Source: Thioclava sp. GXIMD4216
GTDB lineage: Bacteria; Pseudomonadota; Alphaproteobacteria; Rhodobacterales; Rhodobacteraceae
Length of the DNA stretch: 64,000 nucleotides
Reading direction: 5' to 3'
NCBI RefSeq assembly: GCF_037949285.1
Contig: NZ_CP149927.1
Location: 207,001 to 271,000 of the forward strand
Positions 52,259 through 61,518 of the stretch are shown here, one piece after another. Position numbers and translations under genes: made by a program. The notes under the pieces were generated by a model. That model had not been told where the DNA came from. It saw only the letters and a list, made by a program, of their open reading frames with translations, and made no database searches. Position 1 is the first letter of the stretch, and every line of letters begins with the position of its first letter.

Positions 52259-53629
52259 ATGTTGACCAATTCCCTGATCGAGATGGATCGCCAGCACCTG
52301 ATCCACCCCGTGTCCTCGTTTCAAGGCCATGCTGCGCGTGGTGTGCGGGTGCTGGCCTCGGCCAAAGGGGCGCGGGTGACCGATGCCGAAGGGCGCGAGC
52401 TGATTGACGGCTTTGCCGGTCTTTGGTGCGTGAATGCGGGCTATGGCCATGAAAGCGTCGTCGAGGCGGCGGCTGAACAGATGCGCAAGCTGCCTTATGC
52501 CACGGGCTATTTCGGCCTTGGGTCCGAAGCCCCGATCAAGCTGGCCGCGGCTTTGGCCGAACGGGCTCCGGGGGATCTGAACCATATCTATTTCTCGTTG
52601 GGCGGCTCGGATGCTGTCGATAGCACGATCCGTTTCGTGCGCTATTACTGGCATGCCAAGGGGCAGCCCGGGCGGGACCAGTTCATTTCGGTCGAGGAAG
52701 GCTATCACGGGTCGACCAGCATGGGCGCGGGCCTGACCGCGCTGGCCGGTTTCCACGAGGGGTTCGGTGTGCCCTATAGCTGGCAGCACAAGATCTCGTC
52801 GCATTACACCTATCGCAACCCGTTGAAAAGCGACGCCGAAATCATTGCCGCCTCGGTGGCTGAACTGAAGGCGAAGGTGGCCGCGATCGGGCCGGAGCGC
52901 GTCGCGGCATTCTATGTCGAGCCGATTCAGGGGTCGGGCGGGGTGCTCGTGCCGCCGAAGGGCTGGATCAAGGCCATGCGCGAGGCCTGCCGCGAATTGG
53001 ACATCCTGTTTATCGCGGATGAGGTCATCACCGGTTTCGGGCGCACCGGTCCTCTCTTTGCCTGCGAGGAAGAGGGCATCGTGCCGGATATGATGACCAC
53101 AGCCAAGGGCCTCACCTCGGGCTATGTGCCGATGGGGGCGGTGTTCATGTCGGACCATGTGTTCGAGACCATTGCCGAGGGCGCGGGCGCCAAGGCGGTG
53201 GGCCACGGTTTCACCTATTCGGCGCATCCCGTGTCGGCGGCGGTCGCGCTGGAAGTGCTGTCGCTTTACGAAGGGGGGCTGCTGGAGAATGGTCGCAAGG
53301 CCGGTGCGCGTCTGATGGAGGGATTGCAGAGCCTGTCCGATCACCCGCTTGTGGGCGATGTGCGGGGCCGCGGGATGCTGGCCGCACTCGAACTGGTGAC
53401 GGATAAGGACAAGAAAACCCGCCTGCCTGCCTCGGTCCAACCGGCGACACGGCTGTTTGATCGCGCATGGGACAAGGGGCTGATCGTGCGGTCCTTCGCT
53501 CAGGGGATCTTCGGTTATGCGCCGCCGCTCTGCTGCACCGATGACGAGATCGACCAGATCGTGGCGCGCACCAAGGCGGTGCTGGACGAGACGCTGGATG
53601 ATGCGGATGTCCGCGCGGCGATGGCCTGA
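52259..53629 (+). CDS. Class III aminotransferase (omega-amino acid/amine:pyruvate type)
   Basis: The PLP enzyme has 456 residues. Motifs are GSDAVDSTIRFVRYYW, IADEVITGFGRTG and the lysine loop TTAKGLTSGYVPMGA. The overall pattern (HPVSSFQGH near the start) matches omega-aminotransferases acting on putrescine, beta-alanine, taurine or related amines with pyruvate. It transfers a terminal amino group and yields an aldehyde. AGGAGA precedes the ATG at 52259. The stop shares one base with the next start (TGATG). Confidence 0.88.
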   Translation: MLTNSLIEMDRQHLIHPVSSFQGHAARGVRVLASAKGARVTDAEGRELIDGFAGLWCVNAGYGHESVVEAAAEQMRKLPYATGYFGLGSEAPIKLAAALAERAPGDLNHIYFSLGGSDAVDSTIRFVRYYWHAKGQPGRDQFISVEEGYHGSTSMGAGLTALAGFHEGFGVPYSWQHKISSHYTYRNPLKSDAEIIAASVAELKAKVAAIGPERVAAFYVEPIQGSGGVLVPPKGWIKAMREACRELDILFIADEVITGFGRTGPLFACEEEGIVPDMMTTAKGLTSGYVPMGAVFMSDHVFETIAEGAGAKAVGHGFTYSAHPVSAAVALEVLSLYEGGLLENGRKAGARLMEGLQSLSDHPLVGDVRGRGMLAALELVTDKDKKTRLPASVQPATRLFDRAWDKGLIVRSFAQGIFGYAPPLCCTDDEIDQIVARTKAVLDETLDDADVRAAMA

Positions 53630-54540
53630 TGGCGCTTCTGTATCTTTCGGTTCCCGAACGCGGTGCGGTCTGGGCGCAGATGCTGGCCCGTGCGGGGGTC
53701 GAGATGGTGATGGGCGAGGCGGCAGTGACAGATCCTGCCGCCATCACCCATATCGCCTGCTGGCAACCGCCGGAGGATCTGGCGCGCTACCCCAATCTCA
53801 GGGCGGTGATCTCGGTCGGGGCGGGGGTGGACCAGATGCCGCCCATGCCCGAAGGGGTCATCCTGTCGCGCACGATTGCGCCGGGTATCGAACAGATGGT
53901 GCGGGACTGGGTGGTGATGGCGGTGCTGGCGCTGCATCGCGATCTGTCACTATATATCGCGCAGGCCCGCGAGGGACGCTGGCAGCTGCATGCGCCCCGC
54001 TCTGCCCATGAGGCCCGTGTGGGGATCATGGGAATGGGGCGGATCGGGCAGCTTGTCGCGCAGACGCTGGGCGCGCTCGGCTTCGAGGTGGCCGGATGGT
54101 CGCGCTCGGGGCAGTCCACGGCAGAATGTGCCGTCTATGATCAGGCGGGCCTGCCGGAATTTCTGGCGCGCAGCGACATTCTCGTGTGTCTTCTGCCTTT
54201 GACCGAACAGACGCGGGGGCTGATGGATGCCGCGTTTCTGGCGCAACTGCCGCAGGGCGCGCGGCTGGTGCAGGCCGGACGGGGGCCGCAGCTTAATCTG
54301 GAGGCGCTCAGAACGGCGCTGGACAGCGGCCGGATTGCTGCGGCAATGCTGGATGTGACCGACCCCGAACCCCTGCCTGCCGATCATTGGGCATGGGCCG
54401 ATCCGCGTGTGCTGATTACGCCGCATATTGCCGCGAAAACCGGCCATGAGGAGGGCGCGCACCATGTGCTTGCCGTGATCGAGGCCACCACCAACGGAAC
54501 GCCCGTGCCCGGTCAGGTCGATCAGGCAAAAGGCTACTGA
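53629..54540 (+). CDS. D-2-hydroxyacid dehydrogenase, GhrA-like
   Basis: The 303-residue NAD(P)-dependent enzyme has the dinucleotide motif GIMGMGRIGQ and the catalytic set Arg (QAGRGPQ), Glu (DVTDPEPLP) and His (ITPHIAAKT) of the glyoxylate/hydroxypyruvate reductase A group. It interconverts 2-oxo acids and D-2-hydroxy acids. Coupling to the aminotransferase by a one-base overlap suggests that it handles an oxo acid made in the same pathway. Confidence 0.85.
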   Translation: MALLYLSVPERGAVWAQMLARAGVEMVMGEAAVTDPAAITHIACWQPPEDLARYPNLRAVISVGAGVDQMPPMPEGVILSRTIAPGIEQMVRDWVVMAVLALHRDLSLYIAQAREGRWQLHAPRSAHEARVGIMGMGRIGQLVAQTLGALGFEVAGWSRSGQSTAECAVYDQAGLPEFLARSDILVCLLPLTEQTRGLMDAAFLAQLPQGARLVQAGRGPQLNLEALRTALDSGRIAAAMLDVTDPEPLPADHWAWADPRVLITPHIAAKTGHEEGAHHVLAVIEATTNGTPVPGQVDQAKGY

Positions 54541-54546
54541 CCCCTG

Positions 54547-54566
54547 CCGGCCGGCCCTCGGGCCGG
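54547..54566 (+). terminator. Weak GC hairpin after the hydroxyacid dehydrogenase
   Basis: CCGGCC at 54547-54552 can pair with GGCCGG at 54561-54566, but only TT follows. It may attenuate read-through into the 281-base gap before the next HAD gene, which otherwise holds no recognisable feature apart from a possible promoter. Confidence 0.3.
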
Positions 54567-54821
54567 TTGCGCCCTTGCCGCATGAAATTCTGTCCCTGCG
54601 CGGATCGATACAGAAGATTATGCCGTGAAGCCCCCTCAATTCGGTGTTCCAAGCGCAGGATCCTTCGGCACACTGGGGTTTGTAAGACCAAGATTGCAGG
54701 GGAGATACCGGCGCCCGCAGCTCAGCCTACCCTCGCGCGGAGGCAGGCCCGCCGCCACCTCTCCCGCCCGCGTTTTTGCCGGATCTCTCCTCCGGTCCAC
54801 CCGCAGAAAGGACTGCCGAAA

Positions 54822-55553
54822 ATGGCAACCACCACCGCCACCAAACCGTTGACCGCCTTTCGCTATGTCACGTTCGATGTGGTCGGCACCCTGATCGATT
54901 TCGAAGGGGCCATCAAAGAAGGGCTTGCGCAGATCGCGGCCAAGGAAGGTCTGGCGATTGACGGCGAGGCTGCGCTGTCGGTCTATCGCGAGGCGCGCTA
55001 TGAAGAGGGCGCGCAGCGTTTCCCCGATGATCTGGGGCGGTGCTATGCGCGCATTGCCGCAGCGATGGGCCTGCCCGACACCGAAGAATACCGTCAGCTG
55101 ATGATCGACATCGTGGGCGAGGCCAAGCCTTTCCCCGATAGCGTCAAGGCGATGGCGATGCTCAAACAGCATTACAAGCTGGTGGCCATGACCAATGCCC
55201 GCCGCTGGGCTTTCGAGAAATATGCCGACAAACTGGGCCAGCCGTTCTGGGCGGGGTTCACCACCGACGATACCGGCTGCGAGAAGCCCGACCCCGATTA
55301 CTTCCATCAGGTTTTTGCCTATGTGGAACAGGATGGCGGGTCGAAGGAGGACATCCTGCATACCGCGCAAAGCCAGTATCATGATATCGGCATCTCGCGC
55401 GCATTGGGCATGACAAACGCTTGGATCCAGCGGCGGCACGCGCAAAGCGGATATGGCGGCACGATCGCCCCGAAAGAGTTCACCGAACCCGATTACCATT
55501 TCCATGCGCTGGCCGGTCTGGCGCAAGCGGCAGACGCGGCCTTTCGCGGCTGA
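54822..55553 (+). CDS. HAD-superfamily hydrolase, second type II dehalogenase-like copy
   Basis: The 243-residue protein carries motif I (VTFDVVGTLIDF), motif II (AMTNARRW), the lysine loop (CEKPDPDYFHQV) and motif III-IV (HTAQSQYHDIGISRALG). As in the first HAD gene, the SSNxWD of genuine haloacid dehalogenases is replaced (HTAQSQYHD), so dehalogenation is doubtful. AAAGGA lies before the ATG at 54822. It is the first gene of the ABC importer group, 97 bases before the binding protein gene, which suggests it processes the imported compound. Confidence 0.8.
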   Translation: MATTTATKPLTAFRYVTFDVVGTLIDFEGAIKEGLAQIAAKEGLAIDGEAALSVYREARYEEGAQRFPDDLGRCYARIAAAMGLPDTEEYRQLMIDIVGEAKPFPDSVKAMAMLKQHYKLVAMTNARRWAFEKYADKLGQPFWAGFTTDDTGCEKPDPDYFHQVFAYVEQDGGSKEDILHTAQSQYHDIGISRALGMTNAWIQRRHAQSGYGGTIAPKEFTEPDYHFHALAGLAQAADAAFRG

Positions 55554-55650
55554 CACATCTTTCCCAGGGCGGCATCAAGACCGCCCGGGCTTCCGTCCAA
55601 CGATCATAAAAACGGTGCGGCTGCGCACCCCTGACAGGGATACCCACGAT

Positions 55651-57261
55651 ATGACATATAAGCCGACAAACTGGTCCGGTCGCGATGATGCGATGGTCGA
55701 GACGATGATCCGTCGCGGGGCCTCGCGACGGGATCTTCTGAAGATGCTGATGGCCTCGGGGATCGGGATGGCGGCGGGCGGGTCGCTTCTGCTGCGGGCC
55801 GATCAGGCGGTCGCGGCGACCCCTGTCTATGGCGGGCATCTGAAAGCTGCGGGCTGGTCGTCCTCGACCGCCGATACGCTTGATCCGGCCAAGGCCTCCA
55901 TGTCGACCGATTACGTGCGCTGCTGTGCGTTCTATAACCGCCTGACCATTCTCGACGAACAGGGCGTCGTGCAGATGGAACTGGCCGACAGTCTCAAGAC
56001 CGATGATGCGAAGACATGGGAAATCAAGCTGAAATCCGGTGTGAGCTTCCATGACGGCAAGACCCTCTTGGCCGAGGATGTGGTCTATTCTCTCAAGCGC
56101 CATCTTGATCCGTCCGTAGGGTCCAAGGCCAACGCGATGGCCGCGCAGATGACCGAAATCTCCAAGCTTGACGATCTGACGGTGAAGATCGTGCTGGCCG
56201 GCGCCAATGCCGATCTGCCGACCATTCTGGCGATGCACCATTTCATGATCATCGCCGATGGCACGACCGATTTCAGCAAGGCCAACGGCACAGGTGCTTT
56301 CATTTGCGAAACCTTCGAGCCGGGTGTGCGGTCGATCGCTGTGAAAAACCCGAATTACTTCAAGGACAAAGCCCCCTATCTTGATAGTTTCGAATTCTTC
56401 GCGATTGCCGATACCAATGCGCGGGTCAATGCGCTTTTGTCGGGGGATATTCAGGTCGGGGCTTCGCTCAACCCGCGTTCGGTGCGCTTTATGGACGGCA
56501 AGCCGGGGGTGCAGACCTCGATCACGCGCTCGGGCAGCTATACCGACCTCAATATCCGGCTGGATATGGAGCCGGGTGCCAAGACCGGCTTTGTCGAGGG
56601 GATGAAATATCTGGTCAATCGCGAGGCGATCCAGAAGTCGATCCTGCGGGGCATGGCCGAAATCGGCAATGACCAGCCCGTTTCGGCATCGGACCGGTAT
56701 CACAATCCCAATCTCAAACCGCGCGCTTACGACCCCGATCAGGCCAGACACCATTTCGAGAAAGCGGGGCTTTTGGGGGTCGAGATCCCGCTTGTGGCCT
56801 CGACGGCGGCGAATTCCTCGGTGGATATGGCGACCATCATCCAGCAGATGGGCGCGCAGATCGGCATGAAATTTACAGTCGATCAGGTGCCGCCCGATGG
56901 CTATTGGTCGAATTACTGGCTGAAATCGCCGGTGCATTTCGGCAATATCAACCCGCGCCCGACCCCCGATATCCTGTTCTCGCTGCTTTATGCCTCGGAT
57001 GCGCCGTGGAATGAAAGCCATTACAAATCGGAGAAATTCGACAAGATGATGCTGGAGGCGCGCGGCTCGCTGGACGAGGAGAAGCGGACCTCGATCTATT
57101 GGGAAATGCAGGAAATGGTGGCCAATGAGGCGGGCACGATCATTCCTGCCTATATCTCCAATGTCGACGGGCTTTCGGATAAGGTCGGGGGGATGCGCCC
57201 GAACCCGCTGGGGGCGCTGATGGGCTTCACCTTTGCCGAACATATCTGGCTGAACGCCTGA
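55651..57261 (+). CDS. Peptide/opine-type ABC transporter substrate-binding protein
   Basis: This SBP of family 5 (DppA/OppA type, 536 residues) has a twin-arginine motif at 25-30 (SRRDLL) followed by a hydrophobic segment and cleavage near QAVAAT, so it is probably exported by Tat. The body reads as SBP_bac_5: LADSLKTDDAKTWEIKLKSG, GVSFHDGKTLLAEDVVYSLK, and repeated aromatic ligand-pocket residues. The ATG at 55651 follows AGGGA at ten-base spacing. The substrate could be a peptide, opine or other amine. It is the first transporter gene of a complete importer. Confidence 0.9.
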   Translation: MTYKPTNWSGRDDAMVETMIRRGASRRDLLKMLMASGIGMAAGGSLLLRADQAVAATPVYGGHLKAAGWSSSTADTLDPAKASMSTDYVRCCAFYNRLTILDEQGVVQMELADSLKTDDAKTWEIKLKSGVSFHDGKTLLAEDVVYSLKRHLDPSVGSKANAMAAQMTEISKLDDLTVKIVLAGANADLPTILAMHHFMIIADGTTDFSKANGTGAFICETFEPGVRSIAVKNPNYFKDKAPYLDSFEFFAIADTNARVNALLSGDIQVGASLNPRSVRFMDGKPGVQTSITRSGSYTDLNIRLDMEPGAKTGFVEGMKYLVNREAIQKSILRGMAEIGNDQPVSASDRYHNPNLKPRAYDPDQARHHFEKAGLLGVEIPLVASTAANSSVDMATIIQQMGAQIGMKFTVDQVPPDGYWSNYWLKSPVHFGNINPRPTPDILFSLLYASDAPWNESHYKSEKFDKMMLEARGSLDEEKRTSIYWEMQEMVANEAGTIIPAYISNVDGLSDKVGGMRPNPLGALMGFTFAEHIWLNA

Positions 57262-57276
57262 TCATAGCCGAGCGGA

Positions 57277-57298
57277 CCTGCGCGCCCTGGCGCGCAGG
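57277..57298 (+). terminator. Intercistronic hairpin between binding protein and permease
   Basis: A perfect 9-bp GC stem (CCTGCGCGC at 57277-57285, GCGCGCAGG at 57290-57298) with a CCTG loop and no T-run. Hairpins here often protect or partly terminate the mRNA so that binding protein is made in excess over permease. Confidence 0.6.
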
Positions 57299-57335
57299 GG
57301 CCATTCTTGAAGATTGCTCCGAAGGGAGGTGCCCC

Positions 57336-58298
57336 TTGCCCCAGTCGTTTATGCCTTGGGTTCTTGTTTTCCAACGGCTTGGTATCGCGATCCTGACATT
57401 GCTGATCGTGTCTTTCGCCGTGTTCTTTGCCACCGAACTCCTGCCCGGAGATGTGGCGGAAATCCTGCTGGGACAGGCGGCAACGCCCGATGCCGTGGCC
57501 GGTCTGCGCGAGGCGATGGGCCTTGATAAGCCCGCCCTCCTGCGCTTTCTGGGCTGGCTTCTGGGCTTTTTCCACGGTGATCTCGGTATTTCCTATGTCA
57601 ATAATATCCCCGTGGCCGATCTGGTGGGCGGGCGGCTTCTGAGCTCGCTGAAACTGGCGGGGATCACCACCGTGATCTCGGTGCCGGTCGCGCTCGGTCT
57701 CGGGATCGGGGCGGCCATGTGGCGCGGGTCCTGGTTTGACCGGATCGTGTCGATCCTGACCATTTCGGTGATCTCGGTACCCGAATTCATGGTGGCCACG
57801 CTGTCGGTGCTGATCTTTGCGGTCTGGCTGGGCTGGCTTCCCGCGCTCAGTTACGGGGCGGCAGAGGTGACCTCGTTCGGGGCGCTTCTCAAGGCCTATG
57901 CGATGCCGGTGATCACGCTGAGCTTCGTCATCTCGGCGCAGATGATCCGCATGACCCGTGCGGCCGTCATCGAGACGATCAACACCCCCTATGTCGAGAT
58001 GGCGCTGCTGAAGGGGGCCTCGCGCAAGCGGATGGTGCTCAAACATGCGCTGCCCAATGCGCTGGGGCCGATCGCCAATGCGGTCGCCCTGTCGCTGAGC
58101 TATCTGGTGGGCGGGGTCATCATCGTCGAGACGATCTTCAACTATCCCGGCGTGGCCAAGCTGATGGTCGATGCCGTTTCCACCCGCGACCTGCCGCTGA
58201 TCCAGTCCTGCGCATTGATCTTCTGCGTCAGCTATCTGCTGCTGATCACGCTGGCCGATCTTATCGCCATTCTCTCCAACCCGAGGCTGCGCCGTTGA
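57336..58298 (+). CDS. ABC transporter permease, DppB/OppB type
   Basis: The 320-residue inner-membrane protein has about six helices and the conserved EAA-loop region (ASRKRMVLKHALPNALGPI) that contacts the ATPase. GGAGG seven bases before the TTG at 57336 supports that start; an ATG at 57351 is the alternative. It shares one base with the next permease gene (TGATG). It forms a heterodimer with the DppC-like protein. Confidence 0.9.
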   Translation: MPQSFMPWVLVFQRLGIAILTLLIVSFAVFFATELLPGDVAEILLGQAATPDAVAGLREAMGLDKPALLRFLGWLLGFFHGDLGISYVNNIPVADLVGGRLLSSLKLAGITTVISVPVALGLGIGAAMWRGSWFDRIVSILTISVISVPEFMVATLSVLIFAVWLGWLPALSYGAAEVTSFGALLKAYAMPVITLSFVISAQMIRMTRAAVIETINTPYVEMALLKGASRKRMVLKHALPNALGPIANAVALSLSYLVGGVIIVETIFNYPGVAKLMVDAVSTRDLPLIQSCALIFCVSYLLLITLADLIAILSNPRLRR

Positions 58299-59146
58299 TG
58301 AATATGACAAGTTTCCGCCTCCCGACGCCGAAAAACCTTGGCTATTCGTTTAATTGGGTCGGCCGTATCGGTCTGGCCGTGATCCTGTTCTGGGCGGTGA
58401 TCGCGATCTGCGGCAGTGCCCTTGCGCCGCATCCGCCGGGCGAGATCGTCGATTGGGATTTCTTCGGTGCCGCCTCCGGAAAGTTCTGGATGGGCACGGA
58501 TTATCTGGGGCGCGACGTATTCTCGCGTGTGTTGCTGGGCGCGCGTTACACCGTCGGTATCGCGCTGGCCTCGGTTTTTCTGGCCTGTTCGGGCGGGGTG
58601 ATCCTTGGCATGGTGGCGGCGGTCGCGGGGGGCTGGTTCGACATGATCCTGTCGCGGCTGCTGGATGCGCTGAACGGCATTCCCTCGCTGCTGTTCGGGC
58701 TGGTGACGGTGGCGGCCATCGGCTCCTCCATTCCGGTGCTGGTCGGGACTTTGGCGGTGATCTATCTGCCCGGGGCGTATCGCTTTGCCCGCGCGCTGGC
58801 GGTCAATGTGAACACGATGGATTTCGTGACGGTGGCCCGTGCGCGGGGCGAGGGCACCCCCTATCTGATCGCGCGCGAGATATTCCCCAATATCCTCGGC
58901 CCCGTTCTGGCCGATCTGGGATTGCGTTTCGTGTTCATCGTGCTGGTGCTTTCGGGGCTGTCCTTCCTTGGCCTCGGGGTGCAGCCGCCCAATGCCGATT
59001 GGGGCGGGCTTGTGCGCGAGAATATCGAAGGTCTGTCGCTGGGGGCGCCGGCGGTGGTCTTCCCCTGCTTGGCCATCGCTTCGCTGACCATTTCGGTGAA
59101 CCTGTTCATCGACAACCTGCCCACCAAAATCCGCGACAGGAGCTGA
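58298..59146 (+). CDS. ABC transporter permease, DppC/OppC type
   Basis: The 282-residue permease has the OppC N-terminal region (LAPHPPGEIVDWDFF, GTDYLGRDVFSRVLLGAR, a strong signature of DppC), about six helices and the EAA loop (REIFPNILGPVLADL). The ATG at 58298 overlaps the stop of the partner gene. The ATPase gene begins three bases after its end. Confidence 0.92.
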   Translation: MNMTSFRLPTPKNLGYSFNWVGRIGLAVILFWAVIAICGSALAPHPPGEIVDWDFFGAASGKFWMGTDYLGRDVFSRVLLGARYTVGIALASVFLACSGGVILGMVAAVAGGWFDMILSRLLDALNGIPSLLFGLVTVAAIGSSIPVLVGTLAVIYLPGAYRFARALAVNVNTMDFVTVARARGEGTPYLIAREIFPNILGPVLADLGLRFVFIVLVLSGLSFLGLGVQPPNADWGGLVRENIEGLSLGAPAVVFPCLAIASLTISVNLFIDNLPTKIRDRS

Positions 59147-59149
59147 ACC

Positions 59150-60826
59150 ATGAAAGATTTCGCACAAGAAACCGCGCTTGTTTCGGTCCGTGATCTGCGG
59201 ATCGGGGCGACCACCGATGCGGGGCGTAAAATCGAGATCATCAAGGGGGTCAGTTTCGACATCGCCCCCGGCGAGATGGTGTCATTGATCGGGGAATCCG
59301 GTTCGGGCAAAACCACGATCGCGCTGTCGCTGATGGGCCATACCCGCACCGGCTGCGAGATCACCGGCGGCGAAATCCGGCTGGACCGGCATATCGTGAC
59401 CGCGATGTCGGAAAAAGCCCGTGCCCGTATTCGCGGCACCGAGGTGTCCTATGTGCCGCAATCGGCGGCTGCGGCCTTCAACCCCAGCCAGCGTATCATG
59501 GATCAGGTGGTGGAAATCACCACAATCCACGGCCTGATGCCCCGCGATGAGGCCGAGGCCAAGGCTGTATCTCTGTTCCGTGCCTTGGCTCTGCCCAACC
59601 CCGAGACCATCGGTCAACGCTATCCCCATCAGGTCTCTGGCGGGCAGTTGCAGCGGCTGTCGGCGGCGATGGCGTTGATCGGTAGCCCCAAGCTGGTGAT
59701 TTTCGATGAGCCGACCACTGCGCTGGATGTGACCACCCAGATCGAGGTGTTGCGGGCGTTTCGCAATGCGATGGCCGAGGTCGGGGCGGCGGGTGTCTAT
59801 GTCAGCCATGATCTGGCGGTGGTGGCGCAGATTGCGGACCGGATCGTGGTGCTGAAGGGCGGCGAGATACAGGAAGAAGGCAGCTGCGAGCAGATCCTGC
59901 ATGCGCCTGCCCATCCCTATACCAGACAGCTTCTGGCCGCTTTCGAGCCGGTGCTGCATGAACCCTCCGGCGTGCCGGACCGCGTCAAGCACACGCCCAT
60001 TCTGGAGGTGCATGATCTTTGCGCCGGATACGGGCCGATGCGCGATGGCGTGCCCTATGCCAAAATCCTCAAAAACGTGAATTTCAAGCTGGATCGGGGC
60101 CGCAATCTTGGGGTGATTGGGGAATCCGGCTCGGGGAAATCAACCCTTGCACGGGCGATTGCGGGGATCTTGCCGCCCTATCGCGGCTATACGATGGTGG
60201 ACGGGCAGGAAATGCCGCTTGATCTGGTTAAACGCTCCAAGGAACAGCTGCGCCGTGCGCAGATCGTGTTCCAGCTAGCCGATACGGCGCTGAATCCGGC
60301 ACAATCCATCGGCACCATTCTGGGCCGTCCGCTGACCTTCTATCACGGGCTGCGGGGGCAGGCGCGCGAGGCCCGCGTGATCGAGCTGCTGGACATGGTG
60401 CGTCTGCCTGCCAGCCTGCGCCACCGCCTGCCGGGCGAACTGTCGGGCGGGCAGAAACAGCGCGTCAATCTGGCCCGCGCCTTGGCCGCCGAGCCGGAGC
60501 TGATCCTGTGCGACGAGATCACCTCGGCGCTGGATACGGTTGTGGCGGCGGCGATCATCGAGCTGCTGAAAGAGCTGCAGCGTGAACTGCACCTGAGTTA
60601 TATGTTCATCAGCCATGATCTTTCGACCGTCGAGGCGATATGTGACGAGGTGCTGGTGATGTATAAGGGCGAGGTGGTCGAGGCGCTGCCTGCGGCCCGC
60701 ATGAGCGCGGAGGCGTTGCATCCCTATTCGCGGCTGCTGATTTCGTCTGTGCCGCAGCTTGATACGAACTGGCTGAACACGCTGGAACAGGACCCCGAAC
60801 TGATTGCCACATTCGCCAACCGCTAA
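59150..60826 (+). CDS. Fused double ABC ATPase, DppD-DppF type
   Basis: A single 558-residue protein contains both nucleotide-binding domains of the importer. The first half has GESGSGKTTIAL, the signature VSGGQLQRLS and LVIFDEPTTALD; the second half has GESGSGKSTLAR, LSGGQKQRVN and LILCDEITSALD. All catalytic motifs appear intact in both. In most peptide importers these are two genes (dppD and dppF). The fusion is known for some members of the family. A terminator follows. Confidence 0.92.
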   Translation: MKDFAQETALVSVRDLRIGATTDAGRKIEIIKGVSFDIAPGEMVSLIGESGSGKTTIALSLMGHTRTGCEITGGEIRLDRHIVTAMSEKARARIRGTEVSYVPQSAAAAFNPSQRIMDQVVEITTIHGLMPRDEAEAKAVSLFRALALPNPETIGQRYPHQVSGGQLQRLSAAMALIGSPKLVIFDEPTTALDVTTQIEVLRAFRNAMAEVGAAGVYVSHDLAVVAQIADRIVVLKGGEIQEEGSCEQILHAPAHPYTRQLLAAFEPVLHEPSGVPDRVKHTPILEVHDLCAGYGPMRDGVPYAKILKNVNFKLDRGRNLGVIGESGSGKSTLARAIAGILPPYRGYTMVDGQEMPLDLVKRSKEQLRRAQIVFQLADTALNPAQSIGTILGRPLTFYHGLRGQAREARVIELLDMVRLPASLRHRLPGELSGGQKQRVNLARALAAEPELILCDEITSALDTVVAAAIIELLKELQRELHLSYMFISHDLSTVEAICDEVLVMYKGEVVEALPAARMSAEALHPYSRLLISSVPQLDTNWLNTLEQDPELIATFANR

Positions 60827-60830
60827 GTGA

Positions 60831-60856
60831 AAGCCCCGCCCTTCGCGGGGCTTTTT
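60831..60856. terminator. Bidirectional terminator between importer and Lrp gene
   Basis: AAGCCCCGC at 60831-60839 pairs with GCGGGGCTT at 60845-60853, followed by TTTTT on the plus strand and preceded by GAAAG. It stops the importer operon and overlaps the very end of the convergent Lrp-type gene. Confidence 0.88.
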
Positions 60857-61350
60857 CACAGCCGGTCGGCAAAGATCCGCGTCAGCGGGATCTGGGTTTT
60901 GACGAAGGGCGTTTTCATCACCACGAAGCTGAAATATTTGTCGATGCCGATATCGCGGTCCACGAGCCCTTCGAGGATGGTCTGGTAATCGCCAATAGAG
61001 GCGGTGACGAATTTGGCCAGATAGTCATAGCCCCCCGAGACCAGATGGCATTCGATGCAGCTATCCACCTTTTCCAACGCCTCCTGAAAGCGGGCGAAGT
61101 CGATCTGGCGATGGTTCTTGAGGGTGAACTCGGTGAACACCGTCAGGGTTTCCCCGAGCTTCGTCATGTCGATCTGTGCGGTATAGCCGCTGATATATCC
61201 CGCCCGCTGGAGCTTCTTGACCCGCATCAGGCAGGGTGAGGGCGAGAGCGCCACCAGATCGGCAAGTTCGACATTGGTAATGCGGCCATTGCGTTGCAGC
61301 TCCGCCAGAATCTTCAGGTCGATTCTGTCCAGTTTATAGGCCGTGCTCAT
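60856..61350 (-). CDS. Lrp/AsnC-family regulator
   Basis: The 164-residue regulator starts MSTAYKLDRIDLKILAELQRNG, a typical helix-turn-helix of the family, followed by the RAM/AsnC ligand-binding domain (FTEFTLKN, IECHLVSGGYDYLAKFV). GGGGAAG precedes the ATG at 61350. Such proteins bind amino acids and control nearby catabolic or transport genes. It is divergent from the FAD oxidoreductase at 61519, with a shared 168-base control region, so that gene is its most likely target. Confidence 0.9.
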   Translation of the reverse strand: MSTAYKLDRIDLKILAELQRNGRITNVELADLVALSPSPCLMRVKKLQRAGYISGYTAQIDMTKLGETLTVFTEFTLKNHRQIDFARFQEALEKVDSCIECHLVSGGYDYLAKFVTASIGDYQTILEGLVDRDIGIDKYFSFVVMKTPFVKTQIPLTRIFADRL

Positions 61351-61518
61351 GTCTTCCCCTGCCGTGATCGCTTTTCCGACCATTCTTAGCGTATTTTACA
61401 GCGCAAGGAAGAGTGTGCAAGGCGGCGCATACAACATGAAATGCCACAAAAGCCCGAGATTTGGCAGATGACGCTGCGCAGGGGCGGTTAGCCTGCGGGA
61501 AATAATAAGGAGACGCCG

